This document shows, in pieces, positions 23,883 to 31,991 of a stretch of 64,000 nucleotides of DNA. A program made the translations under genes and the position numbers. Source of the stretch: Enterococcus_D entomosocium (lineage in GTDB: Bacteria; Bacillota; Bacilli; Lactobacillales; Enterococcaceae). Each line of letters opens with the position of its first letter. Position 1 is the first letter of the stretch. Below the pieces are notes generated by a model. It was not told the origin of the DNA. It searched no databases and saw only the letters and a list, made by a program, of their open reading frames with translations. Location: the NCBI RefSeq assembly GCF_030441895.1, contig NZ_JARJAS010000008.1; one strand, 5' to 3'.

Positions 23883-23911
23883 TTGATTTCTTAAGGAAAA
23901 ATGACTACTAT
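23883..23911 (+). promoter_or_regulatory. Promoter of prs
   Basis: TTGATT-N17-TACTAT. A stem AAATGACT (23899-23906) with AGTCATTT (23941-23948) and T tail overlaps it and may act as a weak glmU terminator; its 34-nt loop makes that uncertain. Confidence 0.6.
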
Positions 23912-23983
23912 TTATTAGGAAGAAGATTCTAGTAAAAAGGAGTCATTTTTTTCTAGATGAACGCAAAGAAAGTGGAGGTTCTC

Positions 23984-24958
23984 ATGTCAAATCATTATTT
24001 TGATCCAAGATTGAAGATTTTTTCTCTGAACTCAAATCGTCCTTTGGCGGAAAAAATCGCAGCTGCAGTAGGTGTTGAATTAGGTAAGTGTTCAGTCAAA
24101 CAATTTAGCGATGGTGAAATCCAAGTGAATATTGAAGAAAGTATTCGTGGTGCCCACGTCTACGTGATTCAATCAACCAGCAGCCCTGTAAACGATAACC
24201 TAATGGAATTGCTGATCATGATCGATGCTTTGAAGCGCGCCAGTGCGAAGACGATCAATGTAGTAATGCCTTATTATGGTTATGCAAGACAAGACCGCAA
24301 AGCGCGATCAAGAGAACCAATCACCGCAAAACTTGTAGCAAACATGATCGAAAAAGCCGGTGCGAACCGTATGGTTACACTGGATTTGCATGCTTCACAG
24401 ATTCAAGGGTTCTTTGATATCCCAGTTGACCACTTGATGGGTGCACCATTGATCGCCAACTACTTCTTGGAAAGAGGCATTCAAGGCGATGACGTCGTAG
24501 TCGTTTCACCAGACCACGGTGGCGTGACTCGTGCCCGCAAATTAGCTGAGTTTCTTAAGTCACCAATCGCGATCATCGACAAACGTCGTCCGAAAGCCAA
24601 CGTAGCGGAAGTCATGAATATCATTGGTCATGTTGAAGGCAAAACTTGTGTCTTGATCGACGATATGATCGATACTGCTGGTACCATCACATTGGCTGCG
24701 AATGCGTTGAAACAAGCAGGTGCCAAAAGTGTTTACGCCTCATGTACTCACCCTGTCTTGTCAGGACCTGCCTTGGAACGAATCGAAGATTCGGCCATTG
24801 AGCATCTAGTTGTGACAGATTCGATTTACTTGCCAGAAGACCGTAAGTCGAAAAAAATCGATGAGATTAGTGTTGGTGCCTTGATGGGCGAAGCGATCAA
24901 ACGAATCCATGAGAACAAACCAGTAAGTCCACTGTTTGAATCAAAATTATCAATTTAA
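23984..24958 (+). CDS. prs: Ribose-phosphate pyrophosphokinase
   Basis: It converts ribose-5-phosphate and ATP into PRPP for purine, pyrimidine, His and Trp synthesis; PRPP is also the effector of PurR encoded just upstream. 324 residues with FSDGEIQVNI, the PRPP-binding loop VLIDDMIDTAGT and the catalytic DRKARSREPI region. The start at 23984 (MSNHYFDP) follows GTGGAGG and agrees with other Prs proteins; the ATG at 23957 is rejected. Confidence 0.96.
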   Translation: MSNHYFDPRLKIFSLNSNRPLAEKIAAAVGVELGKCSVKQFSDGEIQVNIEESIRGAHVYVIQSTSSPVNDNLMELLIMIDALKRASAKTINVVMPYYGYARQDRKARSREPITAKLVANMIEKAGANRMVTLDLHASQIQGFFDIPVDHLMGAPLIANYFLERGIQGDDVVVVSPDHGGVTRARKLAEFLKSPIAIIDKRRPKANVAEVMNIIGHVEGKTCVLIDDMIDTAGTITLAANALKQAGAKSVYASCTHPVLSGPALERIEDSAIEHLVVTDSIYLPEDRKSKKIDEISVGALMGEAIKRIHENKPVSPLFESKLSI

Positions 24959-24978
24959 TCGTGCCTCATAAGCATGAG

Positions 24979-25025
24979 AACAACAGCCAATGGTCGGTCT
25001 TTAACCGCTCATTGGTTGTTTTTTT
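24979..25025 (+). terminator. Terminator after prs
   Basis: AACAACAGCCAATG pairs with CATTGGTTGTT with a small bulge, inner GGT/ACC, then T7. Confidence 0.88.
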
Positions 25026-25088
25026 CTGAGGAGTTTCAGGATGTTTTTAGAAAAAACGATCGCAGTCATGTTTCTTTTCACCAATTTA

Positions 25089-25097
25089 TGGTATTCT
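25089..25097 (+). promoter_or_regulatory. Extended -10 promoter of the thiT leader
   Basis: TGG-TATTCT, about 40 bp upstream of the riboswitch aptamer. Confidence 0.5.
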
Positions 25098-25143
25098 TGA
25101 AAGTGACTTGCGAAACGCAAGCACAAAATAAAATAGAATCTAA

Positions 25144-25295
25144 TCACAAAGGGGAGTCTGCAAAGGCTGAGAATGAGAGTACTCTAAACCCTTCGTACCT
25201 GTTTCGATCATGCGAACGTAGGAATTGTGACGAGTTGAAGTGTCTAACACTTCTCCTTTGTGAATTGTGATGATTCTAAAGGAGGAGTTTTTTTT
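25144..25295 (+). ncRNA. TPP riboswitch with terminator/SD-sequestering platform
   Basis: The aptamer is closed by P1 TCACAA (25144-25149)/TTGTGA (25225-25230) and carries the THI-box cores GGGGAGTC-like and GGCTGAGA, then ACCC and GAACGTAGGA. The platform has a hairpin GAAGTGT/ACACTTC and an 11-bp stem ACTTCTCCTTT (25249-25259) with AAAGGAGGAGT (25278-25288) followed by eight T. That right arm is also the Shine-Dalgarno of thiT. CTCCTTTGTG (25254-25261) can instead pair with CACAAAGGGGAG of the aptamer's 5' strand, giving the ligand-free ON state. Confidence 0.93.
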
Positions 25296-25866
25296 GAAAC
25301 GAAAAATGTCGCTGCAAGTGTGGACGGAAGGAACGATGATTGCTGCTATCGGGGTCGTCTTGTCGTATATCCCGATCCAGACAGCCAATTCCAGTATCGA
25401 CTTGTCTCTAGGGCTCGTGCCCTTGGTCTTGTATTCGTATCGTCGCGGGGTGCTGCCGGGAATGACGGCGGGATTTATGTGGGGCTTGCTGAATATTTTG
25501 ATTGGTAGCGCCATGCGTAACTTTATCACCGTTCCACAGATCATCTTTGAATATCCCTTTGCCTTTGCTTTTGGCGGGATGGGCGGCTTGTTTGCTAATA
25601 AAATCCAGCAAGCGATCCGTCAAAACAGCAAAACCGTTACGTGGTATGTCGTCTTAGGGGGCATCGTGGCGGTGATTAGCCGTTGGTTTTGGCATTATTG
25701 GGCAGGGGTTTTTGTCTGGGGAATGTACGCACCAGAAGGACAAAGTCCGTATCTGTATTCCTTGATCTTCAATGGAACATCGGTCATCATCAATATCGTT
25801 TATGTGGGCGTTGTATTAGGTCTCTTAGTTAAGGCAGCCCCGAAATTATTTGTGCCTAAAGCTTAG
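25294..25866 (+). CDS. thiT: Thiamine ECF transporter S component ThiT
   Basis: Membrane substrate-binding subunit that captures thiamine for the shared ECF energising module (not in this window). 190 residues with about six helices; the loop-rich N-terminal part and the aromatic stretch SRWFWHYWAGVFVWG are typical of ThiT thiamine binding. The start is TTG at 25294, 8 nt behind GGAGG; the codon overlaps the end of the U tract of the riboswitch terminator. The next ATG (25306) is too far from the ribosome-binding site. Controlled by the TPP riboswitch just upstream. Confidence 0.95.
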   Translation: MKRKMSLQVWTEGTMIAAIGVVLSYIPIQTANSSIDLSLGLVPLVLYSYRRGVLPGMTAGFMWGLLNILIGSAMRNFITVPQIIFEYPFAFAFGGMGGLFANKIQQAIRQNSKTVTWYVVLGGIVAVISRWFWHYWAGVFVWGMYAPEGQSPYLYSLIFNGTSVIINIVYVGVVLGLLVKAAPKLFVPKA

Positions 25867-25884
25867 TTTTAGAAATGGAACCAT

Positions 25885-25937
25885 GAAAAAATGTCTTGAT
25901 GCTCTTTGAAAAAGAGAAGCATCAAGACATTTTTTTG
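25885..25937. terminator. Bidirectional terminator
   Basis: AAAATGTCTTGATGCT pairs with AGCATCAAGACATTTT, A-rich left and T-rich right. It ends thiT rightward and overlaps the 3' end of the leftward gene at 25922. Confidence 0.93.
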
Positions 25938-26710
25938 TCGAAAAAGCCAAAAGCCAAATCTTCTTGATCAATTTCCAACGACCAGTTTTTTTTGCTGGCT
26001 GAGTAGCGCAAAACTGCAATTTGATCTAACTCTTTTTGATTGACCAATGTGCTTTTCAAGCCAGCATCTTCTGACAGATAGATCGGAATCGTATAAGTTT
26101 TATCGATCAGTTGTTCTTGTGTCAGACAGAAGACGATGCCTTCTTGCATGATTCCCCGCAACTCTTTCAGCAAATTAAAATCGAGTTTTTCCACCGGTGT
26201 TGCTTTTTTAAAAAAGGAGAGGCGATCATTGATTTTTTCTAAGACGATGCGGGTGATCCGATCCGCCAAGATTCGGTAATATTCATCTAAGTAGCGATAA
26301 TAAACGCGGGAACGTGCATCTTTTAAGTCAAAGAAAACAAAGTTATTTTGCAGTTTGTAAAAGAAAGGGGAGTGGAGGTGTGTCTTCATGTGGCCAAAAT
26401 ATAACAATTCGGAGATCTCTAAAGGCGTCAATTCTTTGACCATCTCGTAATCATTAAAATCGATCCACTTCATTTCTTCGGCAATGCGACCTTTGTTGAT
26501 TTGCTGAAAAAACAGTTGGACATCTTCCATTCCGCGTATCACTTTTAAGCCCGTATGACCGTCGAATTCGCCGAAATCACTGGAAGGATCAAGCAAGAGC
26601 AAATTCTTGGGCTGATGGACGATGCTCTTGTTAAAATCTTGGGGGGCAAGCCCGCGGGTCAAGACGGCATTGCTGGTTGTATCAATATGTACGTAAATCG
26701 TGTTAGACAT
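25922..26710 (-). CDS. Conserved-looking protein of unknown function
   Basis: I do not recognise this 262-residue soluble protein. It has no signal peptide or membrane helix, is rich in aromatic and charged residues, and has a central FFYKLQNNFVFFDLKDARSR region followed by a mainly helical segment. GAGGGATCG precedes the ATG. It is monocistronic and faces the sortase gene divergently across 231 bp. Confidence 0.8.
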   Translation of the reverse strand: MSNTIYVHIDTTSNAVLTRGLAPQDFNKSIVHQPKNLLLLDPSSDFGEFDGHTGLKVIRGMEDVQLFFQQINKGRIAEEMKWIDFNDYEMVKELTPLEISELLYFGHMKTHLHSPFFYKLQNNFVFFDLKDARSRVYYRYLDEYYRILADRITRIVLEKINDRLSFFKKATPVEKLDFNLLKELRGIMQEGIVFCLTQEQLIDKTYTIPIYLSEDAGLKSTLVNQKELDQIAVLRYSASKKNWSLEIDQEDLAFGFFDKKMS

Positions 26711-26881
26711 GCCGATCGATCCCTCCTATATACTAAGTTCATTCTACAACAAAGCGCTGAAAATTGCTTGTATCTTTTCGTTTAAAGTTATATTACAAAA
26801 TAACAGAAAAAACAATTTTTAAGTTCCCTTTTTCGACAAAAAAAGGCAAATCTTGTCTTTTCGTAAAAAAACTGGCCAAAA

Positions 26882-26911
26882 TTGGCGTCTTTATGAGGAT
26901 TTTGGTATGAT
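26882..26911 (+). promoter_or_regulatory. Promoter of the sortase gene
   Basis: TTGGCG-N18-TATGAT with TGG before the -10. The rest of the 231-bp divergent region is AT-rich and shows no clear operator. Confidence 0.6.
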
Positions 26912-26941
26912 AAAAGAAGAAACTAATGGAGACGAGAACCT

Positions 26942-27658
26942 ATGAGAAAAAAGAAAAGCAGACTTTCGAATTGGCTGAGCAATCTCTTTTTGCTTGTGCT
27001 GTTATTGATTGGTTTAGCATTGATTTTTAATAATCAAATCAAAAATTATTTTATTAAACAAACAGGTGAAGCATACGCAGTCGGCACCATTGATCGTAGT
27101 GAGGTCGAAAAAAATATGGAAGCGGAAGCGACCTTTGATTTTGATGCCGTGGAGCCGGCAAGTTCAGAAGCAGTCTTACGGGCGCAGCTGAGCAACAAAG
27201 CTTTGCCAGTGATCGGCGGCGTGGCGGTTCCCAGTGTTGGGATCAATCTGCCGATTTTTAAAGGCTTGGCCAACGAGGCCTTGCTGTATGGTGCTGGTAC
27301 GTTAAGTCCCACCCAAAAAATGGGGGAAGGCAATTACGCGTTAGCTAGCCATCGCGCTCAATCGCCAGAGCTCCTGTTTACACCATTGGATGATGTCGCG
27401 ATCGGGGCGGCTATCTATGTGACCGATCTGGAAAATATTTACACGTATACTGCGACTTCTTCTGTGCGGGTCGACCCGACCGATGTTTATTTGCTTGACG
27501 AAGTAGAAGGCCGCAAAATGATCACGCTGATCACCTGTGGGGAAATGGGCGGTGTCACCCGTCGTGTGATCCAAGGTGATCTGGAATCTGTAACGCCTGT
27601 CGACGAAGCAACGGATGAGATGTTGGCAGCATTCAACATGGCACAACGAACATTTTAA
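26942..27658 (+). CDS. srtA: Sortase A
   Basis: Membrane transpeptidase that cleaves LPXTG-type sorting signals and joins surface proteins to lipid II. 238 residues: N-terminal anchor helix (about 10-28) and a C-terminal sortase beta barrel. Catalytic His137 (LASHR), Cys199 (TLITC) and Arg in TRRVIQG are present. The first residues and absence of a C-terminal helix fit class A. It is monocistronic; no sorted substrate gene lies beside it. Confidence 0.94.
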   Translation: MRKKKSRLSNWLSNLFLLVLLLIGLALIFNNQIKNYFIKQTGEAYAVGTIDRSEVEKNMEAEATFDFDAVEPASSEAVLRAQLSNKALPVIGGVAVPSVGINLPIFKGLANEALLYGAGTLSPTQKMGEGNYALASHRAQSPELLFTPLDDVAIGAAIYVTDLENIYTYTATSSVRVDPTDVYLLDEVEGRKMITLITCGEMGGVTRRVIQGDLESVTPVDEATDEMLAAFNMAQRTF

Positions 27659-27660
27659 TC

Positions 27661-27716
27661 AAAAGAATAGCTCGAGTGGTACGGCAGCTGGCGTGTCATT
27701 CGTCTATTCTTTTTTG
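27661..27716 (+). terminator. Terminator after srtA
   Basis: AAAAGAATAG/CTATTCTTTT stem with a 33-nt, partly self-pairing loop and T tail. Confidence 0.8.
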
Positions 27717-27733
27717 CTTAAGGAGGCGTCTTG

Positions 27734-29398
27734 ATGAAAGAGAAAAAACTGACTTCGATCGATTTTCTTGCACAAAGGGCAGGGTTTCAAGAAAGCCGAC
27801 TCGTCTTTTCCTTTTTTGAGTCGCACTCAAAAGCGCGACGAGCCTTTCTTGCCGACATGGCGCAGCAGGGCTGGCAGATCGACAGCCGTTATGGCCGCTT
27901 TTACCTTGCCGGGCAGTTTGATTTTGACCAAAAGACACTGACCATCACCAATCTGCTGGTGGAAGCGGCCGCCGAGTTTACTTGGAAACAACTGCTGGCC
28001 GTGACAGAAAGCTTCGCCCGCAGTCGCTTTGTAGCAGCCGTCTTGTGGCAGCTTCCTCATCGGCCCCCCTTGGCTGAGTGGTTTATCCAGCAAGGGTATC
28101 AGGTGGTCCCTCAAGGGTATCAAAGAGCGCTATCTTATCAGACGGCGCTGGTTTTAGGCGGTGGCGGTGCTCATGGGGCGTATCAAATCGGGGTTTGGCA
28201 AGCGCTGCAAGAACGGGGCATCACCTTTGAATGGATCACGGGAACTTCCGTCGGTGCGTTGAATGGTGCCTTGATTTTAATGAACGATGTGGAAGCGGCC
28301 GTCGATTTATGGGCAAATATCTCCAGCGAGCAAGTATTGCACTATCCGCTTGCTTCGGTACGAGCCCAAACACTGCGGGATTTGATGAATCAAGCCAACT
28401 CGCTGGTCCGTGAAGCGGTCAAAAGCAACGGCGCCAGTACCGAACCCTTGGCAAAGCTTTTGCAAAAGACCTTTGATCAAGAAAAATTCAGCCAAACTGC
28501 TTGTCGTTTGCTGATCTGTACGACTCGTCTGCCAAATTTCAAGGAGACGGTTTATGCCTTTGATCCATCAGCAGTAGAAGAAAACCTGCATTGGTTATTG
28601 GCATCAGCCTCATTTTATCCAGCGATGCAGGCGCAAAAAATCAATGATGCCTATTATATCGATGGCGGCTATCGCAATAACCTGCCCATCGATGTCGCTC
28701 TACAGCAAGGGGCAACGGAATGTATCACCGTGGATGTCCAAGGACCCGGCATCAATAAAAGGACGGTTTTGACGGAAGAAACTGCGCAACTTTCGTTAGG
28801 GTCTCCTTGGTCCTTAGGCAGCTTTTTGGTTTTTGATGCCCAGCGTTCGCTGGATAATATGACCTTGGGCTATTTGGAAACCTTGAAAGTGTTCGGCAAA
28901 TACCAAGGCCATTGGTATACCTTTGAAAAGACGGTTGATTTTCAGCCGTTATGGCGGGGCTTTTTGAAAGAGCTACGCCAGACAGACCCGTTGCTTTATC
29001 AGGAACTAAAGAAAAAAGAATTTTGGAAAAAAATGCGTAAATTCTATCAACAGGATGTGCCATTTGAGCAGTGGGGGCGTATACTGATAGAGTGTACCGC
29101 GAAAGTATTGTATCTAGCGCCTACGGTGATTTATGAGCAGGAAACGATTCTAACGGCTTTAGCTGAGAAAATTGCGCTAAAGGCAGTGGAAGAAGCCGAT
29201 GCCTGGTCGATCACCGAGTGGCTGAGTTATTATCGCGACCGTTTTTTTGTCTTGTCCGAGCAAAACCGCTTTTTCTTTTTTTATCGGACGCAGCAATTGA
29301 ATTTGCCCGCCCTTCAGCAGATTCGCCGGCGTTACCCGCTGACTGCTTTGATGGCAGCGTATAGTCACTATCTTTTGAAAGGAGCAGAAAATGGATAA
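27734..29398 (+). CDS. Patatin-like phospholipase with extra N- and C-terminal regions
   Basis: Probable lipid acyl hydrolase using a Ser-Asp dyad. 554 residues: an N-terminal domain (about 1-135), a patatin domain (about 137-330) with oxyanion loop GGGGAHGAYQIG, nucleophile GTSVGALNG and catalytic DGGYRNNLP, then about 220 helical residues. Residues 85-132 (LLAVTESFARSRF, then FIQQGYQVVPQGYQRAL) resemble the last part of a GNAT acetyltransferase, but no acetyl-CoA loop is visible. The ATG at 27734 follows AGGAGG; a TTG one codon earlier is less likely. It overlaps the next gene by 8 bp. Confidence 0.88.
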   Translation: MKEKKLTSIDFLAQRAGFQESRLVFSFFESHSKARRAFLADMAQQGWQIDSRYGRFYLAGQFDFDQKTLTITNLLVEAAAEFTWKQLLAVTESFARSRFVAAVLWQLPHRPPLAEWFIQQGYQVVPQGYQRALSYQTALVLGGGGAHGAYQIGVWQALQERGITFEWITGTSVGALNGALILMNDVEAAVDLWANISSEQVLHYPLASVRAQTLRDLMNQANSLVREAVKSNGASTEPLAKLLQKTFDQEKFSQTACRLLICTTRLPNFKETVYAFDPSAVEENLHWLLASASFYPAMQAQKINDAYYIDGGYRNNLPIDVALQQGATECITVDVQGPGINKRTVLTEETAQLSLGSPWSLGSFLVFDAQRSLDNMTLGYLETLKVFGKYQGHWYTFEKTVDFQPLWRGFLKELRQTDPLLYQELKKKEFWKKMRKFYQQDVPFEQWGRILIECTAKVLYLAPTVIYEQETILTALAEKIALKAVEEADAWSITEWLSYYRDRFFVLSEQNRFFFFYRTQQLNLPALQQIRRRYPLTALMAAYSHYLLKGAENG

Positions 29399-29606
29399 AT
29401 TTTCGTATGAAATCGTCGAAGAGATCGCCGTGCTTTCGGAAAATCAAAGAGGCTGGCGCAAAGAATTGAATTTGGTGAGCTGGAATGGGCGTCCGCCAAA
29501 ATTTGATCTGAGAGATTGGGGTCCAGAGCATGAGAAGATGGGCAAAGGCGTGACCTTATCCAATGAAGAATTTGCAGAACTTAAAAAAGCCCTGCTTTCC
29601 ATGTAA
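29391..29606 (+). CDS. YdbC-like PC4 family single-strand nucleic-acid-binding protein
   Basis: A 71-residue protein that matches Lactococcus YdbC almost throughout (FEIVEEI, LSENQRGWRKELN, VSWNGRPPKFDLRDW, GPEHEKMGKGVTLS). This family has the PC4 fold and binds single-stranded DNA; its cellular role is unclear. It overlaps the patatin-like gene by 8 bp and is followed by the yicC-like gene, which suggests one transcript. Confidence 0.92.
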   Translation: MDKFSYEIVEEIAVLSENQRGWRKELNLVSWNGRPPKFDLRDWGPEHEKMGKGVTLSNEEFAELKKALLSM

Positions 29607-29633
29607 GAAAGCAAAACGGTGAGGAGTGATCAA

Positions 29634-30518
29634 ATGAAAAGTATGACTGGTTTTGGCAAAGGCAGTGCAGAAACGCCAGATGTGCAGATCGAAATTGAGA
29701 TCAAAAGTGTCAATCAGCGCTTTTTGGACCTGCAGCTGCGAATGCCCAAACAATTGAATCCTCTAGAAGGTGCTTTACGGCAGTCGATCAAGCAGACCCT
29801 CCAGCGGGGGCGGATCGAACTGTATGTGACGTTAAAAGAAAAAACCGCAAATACGAAACAGATCGAGATCCAATGGGACTTGCTGGAACGTTTCATGAAG
29901 GAGATCGATACCGAAGCCAAAGACCGTTTTGACCTAGCAGAGCTGCCCAAAGCAGCATTGCTGGAACAATTCCTGCTCCATGAGGCTTTTCTAACGATCT
30001 CTGATCAAGAGCCAGAAGAAAGCACCTTGGCCGATGGCGTGATGGAAGCATTAGATCAAGCGCTGGCAGCGATCGATCAAAGCCGCTGGGTGGAAGGGCA
30101 AGGTATTCTGCAGATCTTGCAAGAAAACCAGCGACAGCTGCAGGAAAAGCTGACAGAACTCAAACAATTCGTGGCCCTCTATGAGGCGGACTACCAAGAA
30201 CGCTTTGAAAAGAAACTGACTGCTTATTTAGGGGAAGAAGTCGATCGCGATCGTTTACTGACAGAGTTGGCGATTTTATTAGAACGCGGCGATATCCACG
30301 AAGAACTGGATCGTTTAAGTATCCATTTAACGACGATGACGGAGCTGCTGGCAGCTGAGACGCCGATAGGTCGAGAGCTGGATTTCTTGATCCAAGAGAT
30401 GAACCGAGAAGTCAATACGATTGGCTCAAAATCAAGTCCGATCCAAATCAAAAACAGTGTCGTCCAAATGAAGACGATCATTGAGAAAATCAGAGAACAA
30501 GTTCAAAACATCGAGTAG
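29634..30518 (+). CDS. YicC/YloC family RNase-like protein
   Basis: A 294-residue protein starting MKSMTGFGKG, the family signature, with the C-terminal DUF1732-type region NREVNTIGSKSS and VVQMKTIIEKIREQVQNIE. E. coli YicC is reported to assist or act in RNA decay; the enzymatic role here is inferred from family. GAGGAG precedes the ATG. In Bacillus the homologue yloC stands two genes before gmk; here too gmk follows after one small gene. Confidence 0.92.
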   Translation: MKSMTGFGKGSAETPDVQIEIEIKSVNQRFLDLQLRMPKQLNPLEGALRQSIKQTLQRGRIELYVTLKEKTANTKQIEIQWDLLERFMKEIDTEAKDRFDLAELPKAALLEQFLLHEAFLTISDQEPEESTLADGVMEALDQALAAIDQSRWVEGQGILQILQENQRQLQEKLTELKQFVALYEADYQERFEKKLTAYLGEEVDRDRLLTELAILLERGDIHEELDRLSIHLTTMTELLAAETPIGRELDFLIQEMNREVNTIGSKSSPIQIKNSVVQMKTIIEKIREQVQNIE

Positions 30519-30531
30519 GAGGAATGAACCA

Positions 30532-30813
30532 ATGAAATATTACGATATCACCTTTCACGAACTGAGCGGAAAAAATGTCATCAAGCGCAGTATTCCCTCT
30601 GATAAAGAGAATTTCTCTGCGTGGGAAGATGCCTGCGTAGCCATCGAGCCGGATTTTCTTCATCTACTAGTTGATGGCGTAGCTGTTTCTTTAAATCGTC
30701 GGTACATCGTACGTATCGATTGCCAAGAAGTGACGGATCCGACCGAAAAAGCGATCACTGCCAAAGACGAATTAGCAGGGGTCATCAATACCTTAAGCAA
30801 CATGGGCTTTTAA
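30532..30813 (+). CDS. Small protein of unknown function between yicC and gmk
   Basis: A 93-residue protein not recognised by name. It has a predicted beta-rich first 70 residues with a WEDACVAIEPDFLHLLVDG stretch and no membrane segment. AGGAGG stands 13 nt behind yicC and the ATG at 30532 is in frame with it. It occupies the place where Bacillus has remA, but the sequence does not look like RemA. Confidence 0.8.
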   Translation: MKYYDITFHELSGKNVIKRSIPSDKENFSAWEDACVAIEPDFLHLLVDGVAVSLNRRYIVRIDCQEVTDPTEKAITAKDELAGVINTLSNMGF

Positions 30814-30857
30814 GAAAGCAGCCGAAGTGTAGACTAGCAATTTCATGAAATTCCCAT

Positions 30858-30863
30858 TATAAT
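30858..30863 (+). promoter_or_regulatory. Promoter -10 of gmk-rpoZ
   Basis: TATAAT; the best -35 17 bp upstream is poor (TAGCAA). Gives a leader of about 68 nt. Confidence 0.5.
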
Positions 30864-30937
30864 AAAGTAGTTCTTGAAAGTTGCTGAAAAAAAGTGCAAA
30901 ATAGACGTTAAGCAAATGTCAGTGAAAGGACGTCATT

Positions 30938-31552
30938 ATGTCAGAGCGAGGATTACTTATAGTTTTATCAGGACCTTCCGGAGTAGGGAAAGGGACCGTG
31001 CGCAAAGCAATTTTTGAGAGTGACGACAACGATTTTCAATATTCCGTTTCAATGACCACTCGTCAAAAACGCGAGGGGGAAGTGGAAGGGGTCGATTACT
31101 ATTTCCGCACGCGGGAAGAATTTGAAGCCTTGATCGAAGCCGGTGAAATGCTGGAATACGCCGAATATGTCGGCAATTATTATGGCACCCCATTATCTTA
31201 TGTCCAACAAACATTGGATCAAGGAAAAGATGTGTTTTTAGAGATCGAAGTGCAAGGGGCAAAACAAGTAAAAGACAAAGTTCCCGATGGTGTGTTTATT
31301 TTTCTGACGCCACCTGATCTGGCAGAATTACGCTCTCGTATTACAGGAAGAGGAACCGACTCTGCCGAAGTGATCGATGAACGGATGCGTGTCGCCCGTG
31401 AAGAAATCGAAATGATGGCTTTGTATGATTATGCCGTTGTCAATGATGAAGTACCTAAGGCAGTCCAACGAATTCGCGAAATTATTTCGAGTGAACATTT
31501 TCGCGTTGACCGAGTGATCGGAACCTATATCAAAATGTTAGAGGAGCTGTAA
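30938..31552 (+). CDS. gmk: Guanylate kinase
   Basis: It phosphorylates GMP to GDP; in Firmicutes it is a target of (p)ppGpp. 204 residues with P-loop GPSGVGKGT, the GMP-binding region SMTTRQKREGEVEGVDYYF and the lid RGTDSAEVIDERM. GAAAGG precedes the ATG. rpoZ follows after 5 nt. Confidence 0.96.
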   Translation: MSERGLLIVLSGPSGVGKGTVRKAIFESDDNDFQYSVSMTTRQKREGEVEGVDYYFRTREEFEALIEAGEMLEYAEYVGNYYGTPLSYVQQTLDQGKDVFLEIEVQGAKQVKDKVPDGVFIFLTPPDLAELRSRITGRGTDSAEVIDERMRVAREEIEMMALYDYAVVNDEVPKAVQRIREIISSEHFRVDRVIGTYIKMLEEL

Positions 31553-31557
31553 GAAAA

Positions 31558-31863
31558 ATGATGTTAAAACCTTCAATCGATTCTTTGTTGGATCGTGTCA
31601 ATTCAAAATATTCATTAGTAATCTTAGCAAGCAAACGGGCGCATGAACTTGATGCCGGTGCGCAAGCAACGCTAGAAAACTTTGATTCAGTGAAAAGTGT
31701 GGGTCAAGCACTTGAAGAAATCGAAGCGGAATTAGTCGTTAATGATCCGCATCCAGAAATCAAACGGGCCCGTTTGAAAATGGAACAAGAAGAGCGCAAA
31801 GCGCAAAAAGACCAAGAACAAAAAGAATTAGAAGCGCGTATCCGCGACGAACAAAAGCTATAG
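31558..31863 (+). CDS. rpoZ: RNA polymerase omega subunit
   Basis: A 101-residue subunit that helps assemble RNA polymerase. The N terminus reads MLKPSIDSLLDRVNSKYSLVILASKRAHEL, the omega core; the C-terminal third is a highly charged Glu/Lys helix. GAGGAG inside the end of gmk serves as ribosome-binding site. In many Firmicutes coaBC follows rpoZ; here priA follows directly. Confidence 0.95.
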   Translation: MMLKPSIDSLLDRVNSKYSLVILASKRAHELDAGAQATLENFDSVKSVGQALEEIEAELVVNDPHPEIKRARLKMEQEERKAQKDQEQKELEARIRDEQKL

Positions 31864-31872
31864 ACAAAAGCA

Positions 31873-31903
31873 AGCTAGAGCACGCCTGTGTTCTGGCTTT
31901 TTC
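31873..31903 (+). terminator. Terminator after rpoZ
   Basis: 11-bp stem AGCTAGAGCAC/GTGTTCTGGCT with two G-T pairs, 4-nt loop and T5. Confidence 0.75.
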
Positions 31904-31939
31904 TTTTGAATGGCGATGGTTAAATTTTTGTAAGGGGTA

Positions 31940-31968
31940 CAGACAAACCCCAGCCCATTTAGTAAAAT
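31940..31968 (+). promoter_or_regulatory. Promoter of the priA operon
   Basis: CAGACA-N17-TAAAAT, 24 bp upstream of priA. It lies behind the rpoZ terminator, so priA through ireK can be transcribed separately from gmk-rpoZ. Confidence 0.6.
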
Positions 31969-31991
31969 AGAACCTAAAAGGAGGAGAAGAG

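Noticed and set aside
23897..23952. Terminator between glmU and prs
   Set aside because: The stem is short with a 34-nt loop and contains a good promoter -10; noted under the prs promoter instead of as a firm terminator.
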